Positions 10,625 through 23,930 are shown, numbered from the stretch's first letter. The stretch is 64,000 bases of DNA from Cyprinodon diabolis (GCA_030533445.1 CM060080.1:22893377-22957376), one strand, 5' to 3'. A program made the numbers and translations. The notes: generated by a model not told the origin, from the sequence alone.

Positions 10625-11375
10625 TTCAATTCGATTCAGTCCCAATTCATAACACATGTCACCGTTAAACACTTTACAGAGACAACACAGTCAGATTGGT
10701 TAAAAGTTTCCTTTAAGGAAAACCAGTTGATTGCATCGAGTCACTGACTTGCAAAACATGCCACTCCTGGATGAGCTAGTAACGATTTTCACTTGCATTT
10801 TGTCATTGACTCTTCAGCAATACCTCACAGTGCACCTGCATGCAGCGACAGTTAAGAGGAAGAAATCTCTAGCAAAACAAAACTCAGTGTGAGCAGCCTT
10901 CTACCAAGACTGACTAGAGTTTAGGGAGATAGAAGCAGACATACAAAAAGAAGAAAATACACAAAAGGTAACCGTTAACTAGCTCATGTCCAGTAAAGAC
11001 ACAGCCAGCAGATGAGCCCTGAGCTATTTCCCATGTCAAAGGATAAAAGAAAACACATACAATCAGTCACAGTGTGAGAAACAGCACTACACTGAATAAG
11101 TAGGTGCAACTTTATCATTTATAAACTAAGTTAATGTGTCGATGACAGCAGCCCAGCTGATATTTATGCCTGGGATGGTGTCACAGTCAAACAGGAACAG
11201 ATCAGGTGAACATACAATGATAAAATAAAGCAGAGAAAACGTAAATGTATGGGTTGAATTAACAGATACTGCAGAGTATCAATTTTAAATTGAAAAAGAA
11301 TGAAGCAGAATGATGAAAAGTGGTCCTTTGTCCTCCAGCAGCCTAAACTTACAGCAGCATAAATCAGGACAACCT
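10625..11375 (-). mobile_element. L2-type LINE, near-complete 3' UTR
   Basis: In order on the plus strand: a degenerate tail 'ttcgattcagtcccaattc', 'actttacagagacaa', 'cagtcagattggttaaaag', 'ctgcatgcagcgacagtt', 'actcagtgtgagcagcc', 'ggtgtcacagtcaaacagga', 'aagcagaatgatgaaaagtg' and 'cagcagcataaatcaggaca'. The same order occurs at 49412-50170. No coding sequence is present. Confidence 0.85.
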
Positions 11376-13193
11376 ATTTGGATGAGGTATGAGAAAGGAA
11401 GAGCCAAGGAGTAACGTCTATATGGATGAGATTCTCCCTTTCCGGATCAGGCCGCTCACACATATGGCTCAGACTGATTAATGCAGACTTTCTATATAAA
11501 TAATGTAGAATCATACACAAATTTCAGTTGTGATAAAATATTCATAAATTGTAACTATTAATCAAATTTAGACTATATGTAAAACATGACGTTTTTTGTT
11601 ACCATGTTAGTTTCTGTGGAATTGATTAAAGCAAAAATAAAAAAAGCTTTTAAAGCAACCAAATGATTCAGTTAAGCTCAAAGTAAAATATAAACTTGTA
11701 TTTACGGTTCATACATTTGTGCATTGGGCTCCAGATAATTCGGTGCATAACAGTCATGAACTTCAGAGTATGTCACTAACTGAAAACCACTCTCCATTTC
11801 CTGGCTTTCAAATGAGGTGAAAAACTGTGCTGGTAAGTATACATAGAAAAAAACGCTGCAAATACAAATGCATCGAGAGTAAAAGTGAAGTTTACAATAA
11901 GATTCCCATGACTCGACCCTGGCCAGGCTCTCCGACTGCTCTCTCAGCCATTTTTAATCTGTCTAGTTTCATCTGCTGCCAAAAGCCTCTTTAATTGTTT
12001 CCCATTTAGGCAAAGCCACAAAACTTGGATTGTTCCAGCATATACAAACTGTCGGCAGACTGAAATAATTGTACATTTCAAACTGGCTATGAAAGTGCTG
12101 GTTTGCACAGTTTGAAGCCGTTTTGCAGAATAGGCAGTCAGATGGAAGTCAGACATGGCCGTTCTCCATGCCTGTTGCTCAATTAATGTGCGACTTGGGT
12201 GGAAATAAGCTATTTCTGTTCTGTGTGTTTGTGTGTAAATTTTCCAAAAGTGATATGTGTTTTCCCTGTGTAGGTGGGGAAAAGAATGAAAGGGTGTTTG
12301 CTTATGTGCATGCGTGGATGGTGTGTTCCTGAAACTGGACCTCGGTATGTTGTCACTGTAAGTGTGCCAAATCAGCGATTAACTGTGCTCCACTGAGACA
12401 GCCGTGTAGTCGAGTGACATCAAGGAACAGGTGTGTGTAAAGCTATCTGGTTTTTGGAGCTCCTTGGAGAAATGCAGCCTCACTGGGCAGCAGGAATAGA
12501 CCTGATGATAGTTTGAAGCTAACATAGGTATATTTGCTTCTAAATGCCTTGAAGGCTTCTAAGGGTGAACAACTGGATTTATTTTGTTTTCTTTTTTGAT
12601 TGCTTGTTTGTTTGCAATCAACTTATTACAAAATTGTTTGGTTTAAAAATATTAAAATGTACGTTCCTGGAAAGCTGATCTATAACGGCTAAATGACCTG
12701 TCCCCGGCTATGATCTGCTTCCCACTTGACAACAACAGATTTACCCCCCTGCCAATCCACATTTGATTTGCTGGCAGTAGGCAGCCGCTGCTGGTGCTCT
12801 GAAATTTGTAAATGTAGCAGAAAATCTCTGTTGAGTGCATATTTGTATGATTGACAGGGGTATTATGCTCTGACCGTAATTGGTTCAAGCAGCTACACAA
12901 ATACACTTAAGAAAAAAAAAACACCCACGTCATTGTGTTATATACAGGTCAGGCACATCAACTAAGGTGAGTTCCAACAAGAAATTTATTTTATATTTAT
13001 CATATGAAAATATAAGTAAGGAAAAACAACCAACCTCTATACATTCTGTCTTTGCAAAATTCCCATAGAAAATCAAAGTCTTAAAATTAATCAAATTTAA
13101 CTGATGCGTCTCTGAACAAAATATTTTCAGATAAAATGTATGACAGTGTCTTGACAGTGTTTTCTGTGCACTCACACCCATAGTTATAACTGT
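11376..13193. other. No gene recognised; possibly single-copy
   Basis: No transposon signature was seen. Parts of 11930-12500 and 12650-12900 are less AT-rich and look compositionally complex, as conserved noncoding DNA can, but nothing here proves it. Short frames show no domain. Confidence 0.35.
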
Positions 13194-13201
13194 ATCTGAA
13201 C

Positions 13202-13538
13202 TAGTGTTGCGCCGATGCCATTTTTTGGCCCTGATACCGATACCCGATACCTGGCTGTGCAGTATCGGCCGATACAGATACCATAATAATGTAAAATAAT
13301 TGCCATCATGGCTTTGTCAAGCTGCTGCCTTCCTTTGTGAAGCAGGAAAAAATCTAATTCTAATCTAATAAAAAGTTTTTATTGCCTAGCAGGAGTGGGT
13401 GACAATAGTTGAATAAACTTATGGCTCTCAAAATGGTATCTGTGCCCTATTTGTTGGTACTCGGCGATACCGATACCACCATTTTAGGGCAGTATCGGGG
13501 CCCCGTCCGATACTGGTATCGGTATCGGTGCAACACTA
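13202..13538. mobile_element. Complete hAT-type MITE, 337 bp
   Basis: It starts TAGTGTTGCGCCGAT and ends ATCGGTGCAACACTA (terminal inverted repeats). Identical 8-bp duplications ATCTGAAC flank it at 13194-13201 and 13539-13546, the hAT hallmark. Internally it has multiple 'gataccgatacc' and 'ggtatcggtatcgg' motifs forming sub-terminal inverted repeats. There is no ORF, so it is non-autonomous and would need a transposase from elsewhere. The perfect TSD suggests a fairly young insertion. Confidence 0.93.
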
Positions 13539-13814
13539 ATCTGAACACTAAGTGTGGCTGAAGGCCAATGCCTTGTCTGAACAGTCAACAACAAATAAAA
13601 AAAAGATGAAGAAAAAACTTAACGTTTTTTTAAAGTTAGTTGAGAAAACATAAACCTCAGATAATGATTGCAACAAACAAAATAAGATTTAACCAACGCC
13701 GTGACCTGTACCAGAGGTGCAATAATATGTCATGGCTTCATATCTCAAAGCTGATTGACCTATCACTTATTCTGACAATTTTATTTCATTGAAGTCAATG
13801 ATTATACAACTCAA

Positions 13815-13870
13815 TTTAATTTAAAAATATTTTATTTATCCAAAAGGGAAATTTGATGTTACCATTAAAG
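13815..13870 (-). mobile_element. Rex1-type LINE 3' tip
   Basis: 'aaaaatattttatttatccaaaagggaaatt' type sequence aligns to the 3' end of the element at 4867-5145 ('aaaaatactttattaattcc...aaagggaaatt'). Only the terminal 55 nt or so is recognisable. Confidence 0.5.
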
Positions 13871-16800
13871 TTTTTTTAGACAGACATAGATGCTAATGGC
13901 CTAATGTTGGGGCCTGATCTTTAGAAAGATAGCATGTCCTAAAATAGCTACATGTCTGTACATGCAGATCTAATCTTTAAAGAGGGTCCAAACGCAGTTA
14001 ACAAAATATGATTGGTTAGGCTTATAGTTTGGCAGCAATATTTAACTCATACAAAAAGTGATTGGCAACTTATATGTTGAATAAATGGTTTTTCAGTTGA
14101 TTATTACAACATGTAATGGTTGTTCAATCAACTATTATCTAAATTTACAACAAACAGTAAAGGTTTTAAACAACATATTAAATAACATCTTTTCAACATT
14201 GGTTAGTTGGCTAGAATTAGTTGATTGTTTGAAGATGGATCCACATTCAATGGTCAACCTTAACAAATAAACATTTTTGACAATAATTCAATATTTGATT
14301 AAAATCTTTTGCTATTGGCATTTACAATTCAGCAGAAGGCGTTTGTAAACCCTTGCATGTTTGAATTCATCAATACGCAGATCATGCCCAAATAAACATA
14401 TTGTACAAATTCATGGGTGGAGGATAAGCCAATGTAAACAATTACCACGTGCTAAACGATTTTCAAAATCTGAAATCTCACCAAAAAGATGCAGTCTTTT
14501 TTAATACTTCTAAGGTTCAGGTACAAACTGACACACTAAAATATCTGCAGTCATTGTGGGCACAAAGGAGGCATGGGCATATGGACCGTCAGAAATAATA
14601 CTGTGGACAGCAGACAGTCTGAACTTAAAATCTTTTTGCACAGGCTTTTGAGGCAATCACTCCAATCAAACAATTTCTGTAACTGTCAATGAGATCTCTT
14701 CTTCACAGCAGGTATTTTGGCCCATTCCCTGTAACAAACAACTAGATATAGATCTACATATGAATTCTAATATTAAGGAGGACAGCTATTAGCCCAAAGA
14801 TGCTTTGCTAAAGATACTAGTTACAACAGTACTGTTTTAAGAGGCTGGATTTTATGAAAAGTAGCCAATCACAGGCAGTTTACTATCTCAGGCTATTTCT
14901 TATCAAAAAAGTTGGACTGACCTCACAGAAAGAGGTTCACACATGAGTAGGAGAGAATCTACAGGCATAAAAAGCAAAAGAGTACAGATAAGGAGCATGA
15001 ACTCATTGTTGTGAAATATCCGGCCTTATTGTATTGAATCTGCTGCTTAAAACATTCAAAAACGCATCTGGATAGTAGTTTACATGCATGTCTTTGAAAT
15101 AAAAAAACATTCATGCGATAATTTATTACACGCATTCCTTTTTAGCAGAATCCTGATTTTTTTTTTTTTTTAAGTTAACAATTTAAATGAACAGCCTGCC
15201 GTTGCTTATTGTCGGTGCAGGAGAATAAAGTGTTGCAGTGTAAGTGTATAGCTGCCCCAGTTTCCTTAAATAAATCATTCACAGAGGTACAGACTACATT
15301 GTATTATAAGTAGGAAAGTATTAGAATGGAATACACTGAAATTCATTTGAATCCTACTATATGAGTTGCTTGGACTGACTTAATGTGTATTTTTTAAATG
15401 TTCAACTGTATAAAAGAACCTATTTAAATGCGTGTTTAATCAAATGTTTCTAAATGCAAATTTTTTCACCTCATAGGAATGCAGCCTAGTGATGCTGGTA
15501 AACCCCTGACCTTTAAAGAAGACGCATGGCAGTGATTATCTTTGTCCTGTTGGTCATTGTTCTTGGACATAAGAATACCAACTCCAGTCCAGACTTCTTC
15601 TGCCATTCCCATTTATGGAACATCTGTTCTGTCCCTAATTGCTGGATTAGAAGGTGACAGGAAAACCCATGGTTGCTGAGAGTTCCCCCTGAGCTGTTTT
15701 GACATTTTTTCCACTATAAGGCGCGATCACGGCATGAAAAAAGTCTGTGTAGGTCATAAACTCTCAGTGTTCAATTGCATTTTTGAAATGATTTAAGGGA
15801 AAGAAGGTTGCACTGGCTTTACTCTGGGCAATTTACTAGCTGCCCATGGTGGTTTAAAAAAGGGTATTGCAAAAAGAATTACTAATAGTCCATAGTGGGA
15901 AAACTATCAGATAATAGCAACTGAGGCATTTAGTGGTACTGCTGCTATTATCTGAGATTTCCTCCTAAACTTAAGGTTTTAAAGAGTTCAGTGTTGACTT
16001 TTAAAGAGAATTACAGTGTCTTTCAAAAGTTTTACAACTTTGGAACTATCATCAGAGTCTGTTAGCTGACACTGAAATAAGGTATTCAAATATGTTAGAA
16101 AACCAGAGAAATAATCAAGTTTTCTGAAGAAATACACTTTTAAAACTACCTTTTTTTTTGTTCATTAAAAAAAAACACAAACAGAGCTCAAACAGGCTGA
16201 AAAACTAAATCCAAACAATCTGGGTGCATTTACAGGTCGATCAGTAGATAAGAAAGGAACATTTAAGCTGGACTTTGACTGGAAAAGAATGTGATTTTGT
16301 CTTGCAATGCTCCATAAATGAAACAAGACTCAAAGGTATCATTGTTTAGTTTATTTGCCATGAAATTAGGAGTCATTAGGGTTAGAGAAAAATGGTTCCA
16401 CATGCAGAAACCACCTTCCCTCTAATGTTAAAGGTAAACAACCAAGAAAGAAAGGGAGCCTTATCGCTCCCTCTTACTCCTACGCCTTTATTTTTGGAAC
16501 CTTACACTGCTTGCAGGTAGACTTGCCTGAAAAAAATCAAATCTAAAAGATTTGAACCAAAAGAAACCTTACAGCATATTTATTTGTCCTTGCATGTTTT
16601 TAATCCAAACCGAAAAAGTAAAACTTGACTTCTTCCTTTTCAGAAATGAGCATGACTCATAACACAAAGGTGGCTCTAAGCTGCCTGTGTGGAATTTCGT
16701 GTGGCTGCGCTAAACTTCTCTGGCTCCTTCGAGACAGAGCTCATGAAGTCCTTTCACACAGTTCCAGGGGGAGCATGATGGATAGAAGGTGTGAACAGGA

Positions 16801-17242
16801 AGTTTGGATGTTTTTCAGCCAGCTATGGAGGATATTTCCACACAGTGTGACGCACAGTGACACCGGTGGGTTAAATACTACCACTTTCATGTTAGAGATT
16901 GGCATGTGGGCCTCATTTTTAACACAGAGCTGCAAGAATACAAAAAAACATCTAACTTTATTGCGTGGCATAAATTGTGCAAGGCCTGAAATAAAATTGT
17001 GCTTTTGAGAAAGTTATAAATATAGTGTAATTCCAAGGCAATTAGTTTGTTTCCTTTTGATTCAAAAACAGCCAAATTATCATCTTTACAAAGCAAAAAA
17101 TAGAAATCTAAGTAAGTCACTTTTTCTTAAAATAAATGCATTGTTTCTTGAATTGAGCAGATTATTGCTTTCTGCAGTCTCTTATTTCCTAATTGCTCAT
17201 TTCACTCACCTGTCTAACTTTGCCCAGTTTACAATTACCATT
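13871..17242. other. Long AT-rich stretch, no gene recognised
   Basis: I found no repeat family, RNA gene or supported ORF. The 127-residue plus frame at 16625-17008 lacks any recognisable domain and overlaps an antisense frame of similar length, so it is treated as chance. A block around 15500-15700 is less AT-rich and could be conserved noncoding sequence. Confidence 0.4.
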
Positions 17243-17940
17243 TGTTGGGATCCAGATGCTTGTCAACCTTTCTCCACCAGAGGGAGCCTGAGATCTTCCT
17301 CCTGGGGGCGGGAGCTGACTTCTGCACACCTGCTTCCCATCTGCTCATTTGGAGGCTTTTTAAGGAGGAGGAGGCTGACACTTCTCTGCCAGAGTGTTTT
17401 GGCAGTAACGGTACCGGCAAACTTTGAGCCTGCTGAAAATCTGATCTGTTTCCGGACTTTTTTGAAACCCCTCTGATTCTGTGTTTTTTCTGCCTCTCAG
17501 ATCCTGACATATCTGGTGATCAGTCTACTCCAAGACAAAACTCTCGCTGCCTGGAGCCTACCTGTCTGCCCTCTGCTTCAGCCTTTTTAGTGTATCGTAG
17601 AGTCCCTGTTTTCCTGATCACATTCTGTCTCTTATCCACCGAGCGTGCCCTGTTCCTGTCTTGGCTCATCAGAGAGAGCGAGTTTTAGCATATCGTAGTT
17701 CCTGATACCCTGCCCTGTTCTGCCTCTTAACTACTGCGCTTGCCTCTTCCCAACGTTCTGCCTGAGCTTTCAGTGGACTCCTGGATCCCTTGACCACCCT
17801 GTTCCTGTTTTCATCACTTTCCCTGACTGGGCCTCGGACTCTGGGTCCTACGTTATGAGCTTCATTACGTAGGACTCTGGGTCCTCTGATAGTTCCACTG
17901 AGCGGGCTTCCTACCGCTTTGACTAAAACAAAAACAGAAG
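17243..17940 (+). mobile_element. Truncated LTR related to the solo LTR at 8679
   Basis: It begins TGTTGGGATCCAGA, then 'gcttgtcaacctttctccac' and 'cagaggg', matching the first 40 nt or so of the LTR at 8679. 'ctccaccagagg' is shared, and a TATA-like 'tttttaagg' follows near 17357. No matching 3' terminus or TSD was found, so the right boundary is approximate. Sequence from 17400 diverges from the other LTR and has its own short internal repeats, so the two are subfamily relatives at most. Confidence 0.5.
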
Positions 17941-18120
17941 ATGCCCCAAAGCTGTTCAACCTGTTCTTGTTCAAATCAATGTACTATTTACCTATTTAAT
18001 GGACAATTTTTTCAGAAGTAAAATTTACATATTAATGTTTGTATCTTGTAAATAGAATATTGTATATACTATATCTATGTCCACCAGCAAAATGGCAGCT
18101 AACGTTAACTAATATATGTG

Positions 18121-18431
<311 letters not shown>

Positions 18432-18435
<4 letters not shown>

Positions 18436-20406
18436 GGCGGATCTACTGGGGTAGCATAGGGTGGCAAATGCCACCCTAAATGACAGCCTTGCCACCCCTG
18501 CTGCCACCCCAGTTGGCGGTAGGGGTGGCGAGGCTTATAAATTATGGATCATTTGAGAATTACGATCGCTAATTTCTAATGTCGGACTGCAGTGAATGCA
18601 GCACGAGATGACGCGAGAGCGACTGATTGTTTTGAAAACCGAATGGGGCAAAGCGAGGGAGCCAGGGGTCATAGGGAGAGGAGACACGGGATGAAACAGG
18701 TAAAAAGTATCTATCGAGAAGTGAAATCATAATGAAAGCACAATGTTGCTAGCATAGCTGCAATGCTGATTTTGAGATGATAAAAATCAGGTTGCAGAAC
18801 GTTATTTCTACAACTATGATGTTAGTTAGGCCTGACGTCTCAGGCTCATACAGACATATTTGCGGTCAACTATGAGAGAAAAGAGACTATCAAGTTTGAT
18901 TGTACTCAAATCAAAACGCACAAAGGCATTGGATCTAAATAAATTTGTGAAGCGTTTTGCTGAGCAACATGGAAATCGCCGCATTCAGCTGTTTTAGTCA
19001 TGGTAACTTTATGTTATGCTCTCTGGTGAGCCTTTACAGAGCTGTTACATTTTGTTTTGGCACCTGAGAAAATCTGATATTTCCTTTAATAAAACCAAAA
19101 GTGTTAAAAGTTAAAAATGTGATACTGGTGTAAATCCTGCTTAATATGAAGCAGTGTTGTTCTTTCTTTTTTGTATATATAGTATGAAATTATCCAGAAA
19201 TGACCTGTATGAACCTACTCACAAGCAAAATGTATTTTTTATGTTGCTTCTTTTCAGATTTGTGGAGATTTTGATGTAACATACAGAACCCGCCTTTTTG
19301 TTGATTTTTTGATACAACAGTATGGAGGACCAACTCTGCCATATTTAAAAATAAATACAGAAATAAATAAATGCTCAATAAATAAATAAGCATACAATTA
19401 ATTGCCACCAAAATACAAACAACAAATAAATGTAAGTAGAAATTAGATTATACAGCTAGTCATAAAGGTATATAACTCTTTTAATTAGCTTCTTTATTTA
19501 TTTGCCTTTGTAATATTTACCTTATTTATTTTTTTGTCATTTATTATCTTCAACTTCATTTTTTAATTACTTATATTTTTAAGTATTTATTTATGCGCAT
19601 GTTATAATATTTTTGTCTGTTTTATTCTTCCTTTGTATTTTTTTACCCTAGTTATTTCTTCGCCGCTATTTCTTTCTGCCTGCCCTTTTTACATTTCTGC
19701 CTGCCATTATAATATAATTTCTAATTACATTTATTTGTTGGTTGTATTTTTGGTGGCAATTAATTGTATGCTTATTTATTTATTGAGCATTTATTTATTT
19801 CTGTATTTATTTTTAAATATGGCAGAGTTGGTCCTCTATCTACAGCATATTTACATGCATGAAATGTCCCTTTCATGTTGCCGTAACTGCTGTATGTCAA
19901 GTTACTGAGGAACAAATGGGGTAAATGTGTGTTCAGAGTAAACATTACATAGATGTCCAGTACCTTGTTCGGGTGCCTTGACCCATTTATCTCTACTGTG
20001 TAGTTATGCTCACTTTAGTACAGCTCAGTCCATAGATCTCTGATCAGTAACTTTTTCTTTCTATAGTTTCTTCTTGTGCAAATGCTGCAAAGCTGCCTCT
20101 CTGACAGTCAATCTCACACATCTACTACTCAGCACCTGTGTCTCACCTTAATACCTTTCCTGTCATAAGGCCCCTCTAGAAGTAGTGTTATCATTCTTCT
20201 ATCTCCTATTAAGTGAGATCACATTGCACGATGTATTATTAATATGAACTGTTTCACATGAAACACTAGTACTGTACATACTATTCTCACCAAACTGTCA
20301 TAACTGTGATTAAATTCAGTGTAAACAAATGCCATATGTTGCCACCCCTAAAAAATTCCTGCCCCCCTCTTGCCACCCCATAAATATTTTTCTAGATCCG
20401 CCCCTG
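18432..20406. mobile_element. hAT-like non-autonomous element inserted in the (TA)n tract
   Basis: Left end CATAGGCGGATCTA and right end (inverted) CAGGGGCGGATCTA form a 14-bp terminal inverted repeat with two mismatches. Sub-terminal 'ggtggca' motifs follow at both ends. The 8-bp flanks are both TATATATA, consistent with a hAT TSD but uninformative inside a TA tract. The roughly 1.97-kb interior has no transposase frame and contains a separate foldback element at 19324-19836. Another copy of the terminus lies at 25966. hAT assignment rests on the TIR and is inference. Confidence 0.75.
19324..19836. mobile_element. Foldback/MITE element with about 135-bp inverted arms
   Basis: Left arm from 19325 (GAGGACCAACTCTGCC...) and right arm ending 19836 (...GGCAGAGTTGGTCCTC) are near-identical inverted copies over about 135 bp, with only a handful of differences. 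They surround a T-rich centre of about 220 bp. Because the arms are inverted, the same peptide (VAINCMLIYLLSIYLFLYLF) is read from both strands; that is an artefact, not a gene. A TAT trinucleotide lies on each side and may be a short TSD. Confidence 0.8.
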
Positions 20407-21289
<883 letters not shown>

Positions 21290-21640
21290 GTCAGGGTGTG
21301 ATGGATGAGCTCTGGTGAAGATTAAACGCTCCTCGGTGTGCAGTGACAGCTGATTCCAGCGGCTCTGTGCTGCATGCCGCAGTTTGTAACTCTCTTCATA
21401 GGATTTTTATTTTTTGAGCCAGACTAAAAGCCCTTCTAGGTCTCTATTGTTCACCGTGATCAATATGGAAGAGCGGCGCTCAGAGGGACCACAAGCACTC
21501 TTCAGGAAGTTTAATTAAAATGATGATGAAAGATAACACATCAAGGTAGAGAGCTGCTTTAGAAATTGGCAGCCATGGAGGATAAGGCAGAGTTTATGCC
21601 GGCAGCAGCGAGAGCGCAGTGAAACAAAAACTAAACTTAA
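21290..21640. promoter_or_regulatory. Candidate conserved noncoding block
   Basis: Less AT-rich and compositionally complex, with no repeat signature and no long ORF. It includes a homeodomain-like 'gtttaattaaaatgatgatg' near 21507. This is the look of vertebrate conserved noncoding elements in gene deserts, but conservation cannot be tested here. Confidence 0.2.
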
Positions 21641-21677
21641 ATTTTATCCACAACGTACAGATCAGGCATTCAAAAAA

Positions 21678-21790
21678 GGTTTTGAGAGGAACTATGCTGT
21701 TTTCCTGAATCATACTTTTTTTCTGAAAATGTTTTTTCATTTTATTTTTTCCAAATGTGTTTTTTTAATGTCACATTTTAGTTTTGATTG
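21678..21790 (+). repeat. Possible partial copy 2 of the dispersed repeat
   Basis: 'gagaggaactatgctgtttt' and following T-rich sequence resemble the starts of the copies at 1253 and 29060. Only about 110 nt align and the T-rich part is weak evidence. Confidence 0.35.
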
Positions 21791-22344
21791 ATGTAGGTCC
21801 TTCTTCGTACCTTACGAGACCTAGGGTCTGCGGCTGAATGAACATCCTACTACCCTGCTTGTCATAATGTAACACCTTTCTAGTGTATAGTGTGGAGTTT
21901 GAGTTTTTTATGTCTTTGTTATTCACAAGAGTGAAATCCACGTAGACACTGATTGCACATCTTTTTGATGCATTAAAAATCATTTGTATTTGATGTAGTT
22001 GGATACAGGAAGTGTAAGTGTTTTGTACTCAACTCCACTTGATTCTGCTCCTTCTGAGGGCCTAAAGCTGTATCACAGCTGGTTGTAATTTCTCAAAAGA
22101 AAGATACAGACAGTTATTAGAACCTGGGAGCAGTATCAGATGAAAAACTAACCTCGGACTCTGAATTATAGAAATTATCATAAGGGGATGTTTCTTTTGA
22201 TGTAAGATTTGTGGTTTTAACATGAATTCAACTGTTGAATTGTTCTGTTGCGTCTGCTCTCACATCGCCTGTTGGTTTGGGTTTTGGACTGTCAAAGATG
22301 GGAACTGAATTCATATATATCTATATATATAAATATATATACAC
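21791..22344. other. No gene or repeat recognised
   Basis: AT-rich sequence ending in a short 'ctatatatatctatatatat' run just before a hAT MITE. The minus frame at 21771-21983 has no recognisable domain. Confidence 0.4.
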
Positions 22345-22705
22345 TAGGGCTGAAACAATTAATGGGATTAATCATGATTAATTGATTATTGAAATAATCA
22401 TCAACTAATTAAATGATCGCTTGATCATTAATTTGAGTATAGAGACTCTAAAACATGTCTTTAGCTGACAGAGCGACCCAATTAGAGCAGTAATATATAT
22501 CAAAATTGTGAAAACAAATTGCATTTAAGATAAAAAATAGTTTTTGTCTGTCAATATGGTCTATCCAGAACTCAATTGGTTTTAGTTTCACTTGGCAAAA
22601 TTTCATAAAAACTGCTCTTTAAGGAACATTGGCTATACAACTATTAATTAATAAAAGAATCAACAGATTAATCGATTTGCAAGATTATGGTTAGTTGCAG
22701 CCCTA
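22345..22705. mobile_element. Complete hAT-type MITE, 361 bp
   Basis: Left end TAGGGCTGAAAC and right end GTTGCAGCCCTA form inverted termini, with 'attaatcatgattaat' and 'agattaatcgatt' as sub-terminal palindromic motifs. Perfect 8-bp duplications ATATACAC flank it at 22337-22344 and 22706-22713. No ORF. A degenerate relative is at 58417-58715. Confidence 0.92.
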
Positions 22706-23201
22706 ATATACACATATATTTCTGTTACGCTACATGAGGGTGGTAGATACTATAATAATACAATCCATATACTGAGGATAGGTATTTAATGGGAGATCAA
22801 AACCGTATATATACTGAAAGTCTGCTGTTCATTATCTTGTTCAGCAGTGTACGACATACTGTGGCATTGCTGCCCGTGGCTCTATCAGAATATCTCAAAT
22901 TGTAGCTCCTTTCTCCTGTCCCAACTCCTATTCCTTCCTGTTTCGCAGGGCACGAAAATGATCCAGGGTAGGAAAAATGATGTTGGTCAAATTGGTACCA
23001 CAGCTCTCCCAAAAAGAGCTACAAAAAAAAAACAACAAAGACGTAGTGAACAGCTGAAGCTCTCCCTTATAAAACCTAAACAGATAAAGATGTGTATATT
23101 AGCATGTGTCATGCAGATTACAAGAGAAGAAAATTAAAATTTTTGTGAGATGTGCTGTCTATAGGCAAAGGTTGCCTGTTGTGGGCAACCTGTAGTCCCT
23201 T
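22706..23201. other. No gene recognised
   Basis: The 96-residue plus frame (22847-23137) has a lysine-rich stretch from an A-rich run and no known domain. An inverted motif 'ggttgcctg...gggcaacc' sits at 23170-23190. No family recognised. Confidence 0.4.
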
Positions 23202-23311
23202 CACAGTAACTGTTGTAATGTTAAAGTAACACTTTAAGAGTACATTTTGTCCCACACTACGTCTGAGTGGGACTTTTAAAGTGTTACTTTAACACTGCAA
23301 CAGTTACTGTG
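23202..23311. mobile_element. Palindromic MITE, about 110 bp
   Basis: The left 36 nt from CACAGTAACTGTTG are repeated inverted at the right end (...CAACAGTTACTGTG) with about two differences, enclosing 'gagtacattttgtcccacac' and a 'tgggac' match. No clear TSD, so the superfamily is unassigned. It lies immediately beside the truncated end of a mariner. Confidence 0.75.
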
Positions 23312-23336
23312 TAGAAGTGGTTAGGGACATCAGGAG

Positions 23337-23930
23337 GTGCCTATGCTAACCGGACTCCAAATTTATCCTCGAGCACTCGATGCATTCTTGCTTCTGGAAC
23401 ACTGTGAGCAACCTGAGCATCCATCTGGCAGACACCTTATGCATATGCAAATGGACATGAATTATTGTTTCCACAGACCCTGTACTAATCTTGACCTCTT
23501 GGGCTATTTGGCGAACAGTAATGCATCGATCTTCCAAAATGGCTGCCTCAACTTGACGGACAGCTGCCTCATCAATGGCAGAGCTGTTTCCACAGACTTC
23601 CAGCCATGTTTGAATTCACGATGCCAGTGTTTTACAAGGTCATATGATGGGGCATCATCACCATAAGTTTCTTTCATCTCATCAAAACTCTCCTTTGGTG
23701 TGCGTCCTTTAAAATTAAAATAAAAAAAACGGATCACTTCGCAACACTCAACTGGCTCAGTTTCACACCTGACTCAGTTCAAACACCTGTAAAACATATA
23801 CCACAATTAGTTCAGAGCTGTTTTTTGTAACATAACCCATAGAGATGTAAATCATCACACATGCAAAATTTCATCTAGATCAGACAACTTGAAGTGGGTC
23901 AGGGGTATTACATATTGAACACCCCTCGTA
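23337..23930 (-). mobile_element. Truncated mariner: 5' terminus and N-terminal transposase (DNA-binding) pseudogene
   Basis: Reading the minus strand, the element starts at about 23928 after a TA (23929-23930) with an inverted-repeat-like CGAGGGGTGTTCAATA. A transposase N-terminus follows: GRTPKESFDEMKETYGDDAP and SYDLVKHWHREFKHG in one frame, then EDRCITVRQIAQEV-KISTGS and a KVSARWMLRLLT stretch in another. These match the paired helix-turn-helix region of mariner transposases, ending before the DDD catalytic domain. A frameshift lies near 23570-23585. The catalytic half and the other terminus are missing, so it is dead. Confidence 0.88.

Noticed and set aside
16625..17008. 127-codon plus-strand frame
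   Set aside because: No domain, no flanking exon signals, and overlapping antisense frames of similar length.
19190..19908. Two frames sharing an identical hydrophobic peptide, suggesting a duplicated membrane gene
   Set aside because: The identity comes from the inverted arms of a foldback element read on opposite strands.
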